Assembly (NCBI GenBank): GCA_030017815.1 | Contig: JASEGX010000078.1 | Coordinates: forward strand, 1-10,667 | Length of the DNA: 10,667 nt | Reading direction: 5' to 3' | Origin: Thermodesulfobacteriota bacterium | Lineage (GTDB): Bacteria; Desulfobacterota; QYQD01 | Shown here: positions 5,672 through 10,667 of the stretch, piece after piece | How positions within the stretch are numbered: the first letter of the stretch is position 1 | How the letters are laid out: each line of letters opens with the position of its first letter | The notes under the pieces: model-generated | The model's database searches: none | What the model was told of the DNA's origin: nothing | What the model saw: only the letters and a program-made list of their open reading frames with translations | Position numbers and translations under genes: made by a program

Positions 5672-7180
5672 TTATTGCGTGGCTTTGGCGCGTTCCTCCT
5701 GTATCATCTGAGCCAGTGATTCGACCTCTTTCAAGCTCAATCCAAGTCCCTTTGCCACACGGCTGCCATAGTCGGGATCAGCTTTATAGAAAATAGCTGT
5801 CTGGCGTAACTGGATGCGCTTCTGTGCGTTGCCAAGGTGGGAGACAATGTTTCCAATGAGGTTGGCGCGGTCGCTTTCAGTCATTACCTTCCGGTAGAGA
5901 TCTCCAGCCTGCACAAAATCATCATTCGGATGAATGTACTGTTGGCGTGCAGCTTGCCCCGAAACTGTAATGGCCGGCGACTCTGTCTCGGGATCAGGCG
6001 CAGGGCCTCCGAAACTGTTCGGATAGTAGTTTGGATAACCGCCGGCGGTAGCTCCGGAACTCATGAAACCGTCACGCTGATAGTTGTTGGCGGCGACGGC
6101 TTTTGGCGCATTGACCGGAAGAAGATGGTAGTTGGGTCCAAGCCTGTGCCGATGGGTATCGTGATAACTGAACAGACGCCCCTGTAACATTTTATCGGGG
6201 GATGGGCCGATTCCAGACACAAAGTTGCCTGGCGAGAATGCGGCTTGTTCCACCTCGGCAAAGTAATTCTCCGGATTACGATTTAGCACCATGCGGCCTA
6301 CAGGTATGGGCGGGAAGTCGGCATGAGGCCAAACCTTTGTAATGTCAAAGGGATCGAAGCGATATTTTTCAGCCTGCTCAGACGTCATAATCTGAACCTC
6401 CAGCCTCCAGGACGGATATTCGCCCCGCTTTATCGCGTCAAAGAGATCGCGGGTGGCGTGGTCCGGGTCTGTGCTTTTCATCCGGTCAGCCTCTTCACGC
6501 GTAAGATTCTGAATGCCCTGCTCGGTCTTAAAATGGTACTGCACCCAAAAGTATTCGCCTTTATCATTGTACCACATAAAGGTGTGACTGCTGTACCCGT
6601 TCATGTGCCGGAAGTTCCTGGGTGTGCCCCTGTCTGAAAAAAGTATGGTAACCTGATGTATGGATTCCGGTGTAAGTGAAAGGAAGTCCCAGAACATATC
6701 CGGGTCCTTAAGATTGGTGACCGGGTGTCTCTTTTGAGTATGAATGAAGTCAGGGAATTTAAGAGGGTCCCGAATGAAAAATACAGGCGTGTTATTCCCT
6801 ACCATGTCATAGTTTCCATCTTCAGTATAAAACTTAACCGCAAAGCCGCGCGGGTCTCGCTCTGCATCAGCGGAACCCTTTTCGCCGCCAACGGTAGAGA
6901 AACGCGCAAAAAGATCGGTTCGTTTCCCAACCTTTGAGAGAAACTTGGCTCTGGTATACCTCGTTACATCGTTAGTAACCTCGAAATATCCATGAGCGCC
7001 TGCTCCTTTAGCATGAACAACACGCTCAGGAATGCGTTCGCGATCGAAATGAGCCAGCTTTTCGAGCAGATGAACGTCTTGAATCAGGACAGGACCCGGG
7101 TTACCCGCAGTCATACTGTTTTGATCGTTATAGACCGGAGCTCCAAAATTGCTTGTCAGTATCTTTTTATCTTCTGCCAT
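5672..7180 (-). CDS. katA: Monofunctional heme catalase
   Basis: Catalase dismutates hydrogen peroxide to water and oxygen in the cytoplasm. The 502-aa length fits the small-subunit clade. Distal-side residues are H56 in RVVHAKGAGAHG (53-64) and N129 in DMVGNNTPVFF (125-135). The heme ligand is Y339 in GRLFSYHDTHRHRLGPNY (334-351). FARFSTVGGEKGSAD (91-105) and RDPRGFAVKFYTEDG (108-122) are further family motifs. The C-terminal catalase-related region (about 425-490) is complete. ATG 7180 is preceded by AGAGGAGG at six bases, a strong ribosome site. It is a single-gene transcription unit behind a strong promoter with an apparent operator, consistent with peroxide-controlled expression in an organism that may be a strict or aerotolerant anaerobe. 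Confidence 0.97.
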   Translation of the reverse strand: MAEDKKILTSNFGAPVYNDQNSMTAGNPGPVLIQDVHLLEKLAHFDRERIPERVVHAKGAGAHGYFEVTNDVTRYTRAKFLSKVGKRTDLFARFSTVGGEKGSADAERDPRGFAVKFYTEDGNYDMVGNNTPVFFIRDPLKFPDFIHTQKRHPVTNLKDPDMFWDFLSLTPESIHQVTILFSDRGTPRNFRHMNGYSSHTFMWYNDKGEYFWVQYHFKTEQGIQNLTREEADRMKSTDPDHATRDLFDAIKRGEYPSWRLEVQIMTSEQAEKYRFDPFDITKVWPHADFPPIPVGRMVLNRNPENYFAEVEQAAFSPGNFVSGIGPSPDKMLQGRLFSYHDTHRHRLGPNYHLLPVNAPKAVAANNYQRDGFMSSGATAGGYPNYYPNSFGGPAPDPETESPAITVSGQAARQQYIHPNDDFVQAGDLYRKVMTESDRANLIGNIVSHLGNAQKRIQLRQTAIFYKADPDYGSRVAKGLGLSLKEVESLAQMIQEERAKATQ

Positions 7181-7255
7181 TTGAAACCTCCTCTCATACT
7201 TGCGTGGGTATATGGGATTGAACTATTCGGCATTGCTGCCCTTTACTTATTTAAA

Positions 7256-7284
7256 ATTGTACCGCACTAAATATTATAGTGCAA
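7256..7284 (-). promoter_or_regulatory. katA promoter with palindromic operator in the spacer
   Basis: On the minus strand TTGCAC (7279-7284) and TACAAT (7256-7261) are separated by exactly 17 bases, a near-consensus sigma70 promoter. Transcription would start near 7249, giving a leader of about 68 bases. The 19-bp inverted repeat GCACTAAATATTATAGTGC (7264-7282) has perfect 6-bp arms and covers the spacer and part of the -35, so a bound repressor would block RNA polymerase. It is not a clear match to the PerR or Fur consensus. Confidence 0.7.
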
Positions 7285-7540
7285 CTCTATGATTAAACAG
7301 ATAACGCTTCGGCTCACTTACCGGGGCAACCAGCTTTGCGGGAAAAAATGGCAACACGTTGTTTCTTGCGTTGCATAACCTATTCATTCTTTTTCATTTT
7401 CTCAATGATACGGGTTGTCGCACCGTAATTATGATGGAGAACGCTTGGGGCACCTAAGCGGGCTCGGCGTGGCATGGAGGCTGCTATAGAATTTATTTCC
7501 TTCTTCCAAACATTTTGCAACGTTAGTCCCCGCCTATGCT
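7285..7540. other. Gene-free stretch between katA promoter and intron-like segment
   Basis: No convincing coding sequence. The part at 7311-7378 has outer AACGC (7313-7317) and GCGTT (7369-7373) boxes and a GGCAAC direct repeat, vaguely like a degenerate recombination site, but the inner arms do not pair. In 7381-7540 all frames are broken or uncharacteristic. It could be decayed group II intron sequence upstream of the element at 7541-7613. Confidence 0.3.
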
Positions 7541-7613
7541 CTGTGAAGCGCCCCGTGCGGACCCTCATGCTAGGTGGTGTGGGGAGGGGAGTTAAAGCCT
7601 CCCCCTTACCCGA
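7541..7613 (+). mobile_element. Probable 3' end of a group II intron (domain V/VI-like)
   Basis: AGCGCCCCGTGCGG followed by CATGCTAGGTGGTGTGGGG (7547-7584) matches, from memory, the conserved domain V sequence of bacterial group II introns, including the GGTGGTGTGGG segment. A domain VI-like stem follows: GGGGAGG (7581-7587) with CCTCCCC (7598-7604), loop of ten bases. The strand then ends TTACCCGAT, consistent with the AY 3' end of such introns. No reverse transcriptase is in the window, so this would be a truncated remnant. Covariance-model support is not available here. Confidence 0.45.
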
Positions 7614-7628
7614 TTGGGCATTTTTTTC

Positions 7629-7657
7629 TTGTATTAATCTGCCATATTTACTATATT
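7629..7657 (+). promoter_or_regulatory. Promoter for the HTH/methyltransferase operon, apparently leaderless
   Basis: TTGTAT (7629-7634) and TATATT (7652-7657) are 17 bases apart. The -10 ends eight bases before the A of ATG 7666, so transcription would begin at or within a base or two of the start codon. No Shine-Dalgarno sequence precedes that ATG. Leaderless mRNAs are known for several restriction-modification controller genes. Confidence 0.6.
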
Positions 7658-7665
7658 CCTTGCGT
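7658..7665 (+). promoter_or_regulatory. CCTTGCG motif at the HTH gene start, candidate operator
   Basis: CCTTGCGT lies between the -10 and the ATG. The same CCTTGCG, with a second CTTGCGT, recurs in front of the methyltransferase. A role as binding site of the HTH protein is inference only. Confidence 0.25.
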
Positions 7666-7863
7666 ATGAGCAAGTATTTTACCACTGATGAAGCGGCTAC
7701 ATACCTGGGTGTTACGCCTTCCAGGATTCGGCAGTACATCGCTGAAGAGCGATTGCTCTCCAAGAAGTATGGCCGAGATCACATGATTAAGGAGCGCGAT
7801 CTTGAATATTTCTCACTCAACGGAAAGAAAAAGCGCGGCAGGCCATCAAAGACTAGCAAATAA
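7666..7863 (+). CDS. Small excisionase-like HTH protein with AT-hook tail, possible RM controller
   Basis: The 65-aa protein has an HTH_17/excisionase-type winged helix: YFTTDEAATYLGVTPSRIRQY (4-24), with YGRDHMIKERDLEYF (35-49) as the wing and final helix. The tail KKKRGRPSK (54-62) contains an RGRP AT-hook core, which would add minor-groove binding. It is placed 39 bases before the methyltransferase on the same strand. That position suggests a regulator of the restriction-modification genes, although classical C proteins are of the HTH_3 type, which this is not. The ATG at 7666 is chosen because a promoter ends just before it; the frame is open further upstream, but that part runs through the intron-like segment. 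Confidence 0.75.
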   Translation: MSKYFTTDEAATYLGVTPSRIRQYIAEERLLSKKYGRDHMIKERDLEYFSLNGKKKRGRPSKTSK

Positions 7864-7864
7864 C

Positions 7865-7880
7865 CCTTGCGCTTGCGTTA
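7865..7880 (+). promoter_or_regulatory. Repeated CTTGCG motif before the methyltransferase, candidate operator
   Basis: CCTTGCGCTTGCGTTA contains two CTTGCG units in tandem and lies between the HTH stop and the methyltransferase ATG. It shares CCTTGCG with the HTH promoter region. No good ribosome site is seen before the methyltransferase. Confidence 0.25.
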
Positions 7881-7902
7881 GGAATATATTAGGCTCTCTC
7901 AC

Positions 7903-8793
7903 ATGAACAATACAAACAAGGCACCCCTTCGGGATCATGTAACAGCGTGGCCAACCAATGACAATCGGGTTGTGGTCCTTAACGGGGACGCACGTGAACT
8001 CATTCGATCAATCCCGGACAACTCCGTGCAATGCGCTGTAACGTCACCACCTTATTGGGGGGTTCGTGACTATGGTGTAGCTGATCAGATTGGTGCCGAG
8101 CCTGACCTAATGGAGTATGTAAATGATCTCGTGAACGTGTTTCGCGAAGTCCGCCGCGTACTCACACCGGATGGTACTTTTTGGCTGAATATTGGAAATA
8201 CATATTCGTCTGGAGGGCGCAAATGGCGCGGTGCTGACGATAAAAATAAGGGTCGAGCGATGTCCTATAGGCCTCCGACGCCCGAGGGGCTTAAAAAAAA
8301 GGATCTCATTGGCGTTGCCTGGCTCCTTGCTTTGGCATGTCAGAGAGATGGTTGGTATCTGCGAAACGATATAATTTGGTATAAACCGAACTGCCAACCG
8401 GAAAGCGTGAAGGACAGGCTAACTGTTGCCCACGAATATCTATTTCTTTTCTCCAAATCAGAAAGATATTACTTCGATCAAGATGCGATAAAACAACAAA
8501 CATCCAATGGTAACGGACTAAAGAACCGGCGCACAGTATGGTCAATCAATACAGAGCCCTGCCCAGAAGCGCATTTCGCAGTATTTCCTAGGGAATTGAT
8601 TCGACCTTGCATTATGGCAGGCAGCCGCCCGAACGATGTGATATTTGATCCTTTCTACGGTGCGGGCACCACAGGAATCGTGGCAAAAGAACTGGATCGT
8701 AGATGCATTGGAATTGAGTTGAACCCAGAATTCATCGACATTGCACGAAAACGGACAGCAGAAACTCAGGGGTCCCTCATTTTTGAGGGATAA
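7903..8793 (+). CDS. Site-specific DNA methyltransferase, beta class, N4-cytosine type
   Basis: The enzyme transfers a methyl group from S-adenosylmethionine to the exocyclic amine of a base in its target site, most likely N4 of cytosine. Catalytic motif IV is TSPPYWGVRDYG (47-58); SPPY is typical of N4-cytosine enzymes. The SAM-binding motif I is FDPFYGAGTTG (248-258) near the C-terminus, followed by IGIELNPEFIDIA (269-281). The order IV, target-recognition region, I defines the beta class. RRTVWSINTEPCPEAHFAVFP (209-229) is a family stretch. At 296 aa it is compact, with only about 60-70 residues for target recognition. It is convergent with the probable restriction gene and overlaps it by 17 bases. 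The target sequence cannot be read from this sequence. Confidence 0.92.
   Translation: MNNTNKAPLRDHVTAWPTNDNRVVVLNGDARELIRSIPDNSVQCAVTSPPYWGVRDYGVADQIGAEPDLMEYVNDLVNVFREVRRVLTPDGTFWLNIGNTYSSGGRKWRGADDKNKGRAMSYRPPTPEGLKKKDLIGVAWLLALACQRDGWYLRNDIIWYKPNCQPESVKDRLTVAHEYLFLFSKSERYYFDQDAIKQQTSNGNGLKNRRTVWSINTEPCPEAHFAVFPRELIRPCIMAGSRPNDVIFDPFYGAGTTGIVAKELDRRCIGIELNPEFIDIARKRTAETQGSLIFEG
8773..8790. repeat. Hairpin spanning both convergent stop codons
   Basis: TCCCTCA and TGAGGGA (8773-8779, 8784-8790) pair across TTTT. The restriction gene's TGA lies in the left arm, and the methyltransferase TAA starts one base beyond the right arm. No U tract follows on either strand, so full bidirectional termination is uncertain. 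Confidence 0.5.
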
Positions 8794-9544
8794 GAAACTC
8801 CCAGATCGCATGCACTCTACATAGGTCCTTTCTTAGATTCTTTATTTGAAGCTTACGCTCCGTCCCGCCGTCGAAATACAGGTCGAAAAGCTTGTGCCCA
8901 TCTGCATCAGAAACATAACAGTACCCCGGCTTTGGGGTTTGCTTGCTATCTAACTTCATCTCAAGAATCCCGGAACTGGCAAGCGCCAATAATTTCTTCG
9001 GAATTTCGACGAGTTCGTATTTCCAGCGAGGCCCCTTTTGTAGCGAACGAAGGGACAATATCCGATCGTAACTTTTCATATGTTCAAAGAACTGCTGCCG
9101 GAGCCCTTCTAGTTGCGCAGGCTTGTTGCTCCACTGCCCTTTACCAAGTTCCATGAATTTGCTCACCCAGAGCAAGTGTTCCTTTATTCCCTTATCCGCT
9201 TGTGTTTTCAGTGAAATTTTTACGCCATCAATCGTAACATCATGGCCGGGGTGGCCCTTAGGGGCCAAAACGGCTTTTCGACCGGAGATTTTGAATACCT
9301 CTACCAAGACGTATTCAAACTTGTCTTTACTAAAAGGCTCAGCGGAAAAACTATGATGAACGCGCATGGCGTCACCAAAGTTGCGTAGCACGGTCTCGTC
9401 AAATATGTCTGACTCCGTGACCGTATACCTGTGATCTGTACCAAACACCTCAACTACCCGTTGAATCCAATGTAGCTGCCCAAGGGTCAGATCCGGCATA
9501 GCTTCTATAAGTGCCTGGACGAGACGCAGCTTTTCGTCAGTCAT
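8777..9544 (-). CDS. Probable type II restriction endonuclease, PD-(D/E)XK fold
   Basis: I do not recognise a named family. The 255-aa protein has HPGHDVTIDGVKISLKTQ (98-115): D102 followed by S111-L112-K113 matches the core of PD-(D/E)XK nucleases with Ser in place of the second acid, as in several type II restriction enzymes whose motif reads D-x(n)-SLK. Glutamates E77 and E82 in the preceding strand could complete the metal site. Position is the main support: it is convergent with, and overlaps, a stand-alone N4-cytosine methyltransferase, the usual type II layout. GGAG lies five to six bases before ATG 9544. An attC-like site separates it from the TIR gene upstream. Confidence 0.72.
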   Translation of the reverse strand: MTDEKLRLVQALIEAMPDLTLGQLHWIQRVVEVFGTDHRYTVTESDIFDETVLRNFGDAMRVHHSFSAEPFSKDKFEYVLVEVFKISGRKAVLAPKGHPGHDVTIDGVKISLKTQADKGIKEHLLWVSKFMELGKGQWSNKPAQLEGLRQQFFEHMKSYDRILSLRSLQKGPRWKYELVEIPKKLLALASSGILEMKLDSKQTPKPGYCYVSDADGHKLFDLYFDGGTERKLQIKNLRKDLCRVHAIWEFLIPQK

Positions 9545-9562
9545 GCTTTCTCCGTATTAGAT

Positions 9563-9629
9563 GCCCAACGCCCGGGCTAACAGGTGTGCGGGTGTTTTAT
9601 CCGCACATCCAATTCAGCCCGTTGTTATG
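9563..9629 (-). other. attC-like recombination site between the TIR and restriction genes
   Basis: Read on the minus strand, it begins CATAACAACGGGCTGA, where TGA is the TIR stop codon, and ends GCGTTGGGC. The terminal GTTGGGC fits the integron R-box GTTRRRY. Pairing is imperfect and asymmetric, as in folded attC sites: CAAC/GTTG outside (9566-9569 with 9621-9624), GGGCT/AGCCC (9574-9578 with 9616-9620), then GG/CC and TGTGCGG/CCGCACA (9585-9591 with 9601-9607). T9608 is extrahelical and the terminal loop is nine bases. The other R box, TCATAAC, is only a partial match. No T run is present, so it is not a simple terminator. Confidence 0.55.
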
Positions 9630-10654
9630 ACTTGATTAGGTTCTGTTAGCTCGAACCCTATATACTCGAAGGAAAGCTCCTTGGGCTCAAGGTTGTTGTA
9701 TTCTGTCCAATATAAAAACCTATACACTTTTTCCGTGAAATCATCTTGATGTGTCGTCTTGCCATAGCGGTCTAAAAGCTGCACTCTTTTGGTTAAGCCA
9801 TAAGCCTTCATACTCATCAAGTAATCGACATTCATGGTTCCGTTGCCAAAGCGACGCACCAATTCACCCGCTGCACGAGGATAACCATTTGTTTTCAACA
9901 AACTGCTTGCGTGATATAAAAAATGGTGATGGTCGAGATGGTAATATCCCCTCTTGACATATTCTGTTAGCAACTCGAATAGATTGAACCCAAAGGTTTC
10001 TTTCCCTATTCGCTTTCCTGTCCCTTTGTCACTTTGCTTGTTTTCCCATATGTCGTAGGCGATTATCACTTGCTTATTCAGTTGTTTGTAAATATTCTTG
10101 AAATCCATCTCCTCGGAAGGGAGAAAGATATTGTTAATATTCTTGTCCTTTAGTTGAGTCATCTCGAGTTGCAACTCCAATCTCTTGTTTCTCTCGTACA
10201 TCACGGCAGTTTGTATCGATTTTTCCAAGTAGCTGTGCCAGATTTCAGCCACTACGGAGGGCAGTATTTCGGAATAGTTAGCATCGTTCCACAGCCTACA
10301 GTGAAGCGACCTTATGTCTGAGCGCAATCTGGCACGCAATTTCTCATTTTCAACATAAGGCAGGAAGGCGATTCCCTTCTCCGAAAACTGCTCGACTAGA
10401 GCAGCATCAATTTCTTTGCCAACCATTTTTGAAGTTATCGAGTTTTCAGAAAAATAGACTATGACTACATCACATGTTGGAATTCCATCTTCGAAAATTA
10501 CCTTTAGCCAGGATTTACCATCTCTGATTTCTTCGGTATCCATCCAGGGCTCTATCTGGCATCTGCGCAGATCCATATACAATTTTCCGATGAATTTTTC
10601 GTCCTTCTTGGAATGCGACAGAAATACGCGGGGTTTATTTAGTTTGTGGTTCAT
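9614..10654 (-). CDS. TIR-domain protein with C-terminal region of unknown type, probable defence effector
   Basis: The N-terminal TIR domain spans about residues 7-140: RVFLSHSKKDEKF (9-21), the WMDTEEIRDGKSW BB-loop region (37-49), DVVIVYFSENSITS (62-75) and KEIDAAL (80-86), where E81 is the predicted NADase catalytic glutamate. Bacterial TIR proteins of defence systems hydrolyse NAD+ or make signalling nucleotides when triggered. A charged, probably coiled-coil helix follows (about 142-172). A 170-residue C-terminal region (about 175-346), with YHLDHHHFLYHASSLLK (238-254) and YPRAAGELVRRFGNGTMNVDY (258-278), matches no domain I know. It may be the sensor. Start ATG 10654 has only a weak AGAG upstream. 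The gene ends inside an attC-like site. A partner gene could lie beyond the right edge. Confidence 0.88.
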   Translation of the reverse strand: MNHKLNKPRVFLSHSKKDEKFIGKLYMDLRRCQIEPWMDTEEIRDGKSWLKVIFEDGIPTCDVVIVYFSENSITSKMVGKEIDAALVEQFSEKGIAFLPYVENEKLRARLRSDIRSLHCRLWNDANYSEILPSVVAEIWHSYLEKSIQTAVMYERNKRLELQLEMTQLKDKNINNIFLPSEEMDFKNIYKQLNKQVIIAYDIWENKQSDKGTGKRIGKETFGFNLFELLTEYVKRGYYHLDHHHFLYHASSLLKTNGYPRAAGELVRRFGNGTMNVDYLMSMKAYGLTKRVQLLDRYGKTTHQDDFTEKVYRFLYWTEYNNLEPKELSFEYIGFELTEPNQVITTG

Positions 10655-10667
10655 TTTTTAATCTCTT

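Noticed and set aside
5837..6637. Several plus-strand open frames opposite katA
   Set aside because: They are shadows of the catalase coding sequence.
7311..7378. Possible complete attC with AACGC/GCGTT ends
   Set aside because: Only the outer five bases pair; inner L-box complementarity is missing, so I do not call it a site.
7474..7665. Upstream extension of the HTH gene's open frame (starts at 7474)
   Set aside because: It runs through the intron-like segment and across the promoter; the encoded residues look like read-through of a structured RNA, and the HTH domain begins right after ATG 7666.
7380..7763. 127-aa minus-strand open frame
   Set aside because: It opposes the HTH gene and the intron-like segment, has no recognisable domain and is best explained as chance.

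Overview
The window looks like part of a chromosome from an anaerobic Gram-negative bacterium of the Desulfobacterota/Syntrophia kind. That placement is an inference. It rests on a MITE-like repeat carrying the GACGGCTTCGTAAAAAGC type of end, on REP-like CCCCGCAGC/GCTGCGGGG hairpins, and on the gene mix. No rRNA or tRNA is present to fix the taxonomy.

Left part (about 1-4.7 kb) is housekeeping. The first 48 bases hold two tandem 24-nt repeats resembling the end of an IS21/IS481-type insertion sequence. A tightly packed minus-strand operon follows: a zinc-ribbon protein of the BCAM0308 type, then ruvX/yqgF, then mltG (2-nt gap, then an ATGA overlap), read from an extended -10 promoter near 2212. 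Upstream on the same strand is ino1 (inositol-3-phosphate synthase). A MITE-like inverted-repeat element lies at 3393-3575. On the plus strand comes a TudS(DUF523)-DUF1722 fusion that is probably RudS, a tRNA 4-thiouridine desulfidase.

Middle part (4.7-7.3 kb) holds a REP-like repeat cluster, a BrnT/BrnA-type toxin-antitoxin pair on the minus strand bracketed by 16-nt inverted repeats that look like integron attC half-sites, and a complete monofunctional heme catalase. The catalase has a strong sigma70-type promoter whose spacer is covered by a palindromic operator.

Right part (7.5-10.67 kb) is a defence island. It starts with what looks like the 3' end of a group II intron. A short plus-strand operon follows: a 65-aa excisionase-like HTH protein with an AT-hook tail, apparently on a leaderless mRNA, and a beta-class N4-cytosine-type DNA methyltransferase. 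A convergent PD-(D/E)XK-like protein is the probable cognate restriction enzyme; its stop codon overlaps that of the methyltransferase inside one hairpin. Beyond it is a TIR-domain protein with a C-terminal region I do not recognise. A 67-bp attC-like stem-loop separates the TIR gene from the restriction gene, and the TIR stop codon lies inside it. With the half-sites around the toxin-antitoxin pair, in the same orientation, this suggests that parts of the defence cargo arrived as integron-type gene cassettes. The intron remnant lies on the strand expected for a group IIC-attC intron. No integrase is visible, so this remains a hypothesis.
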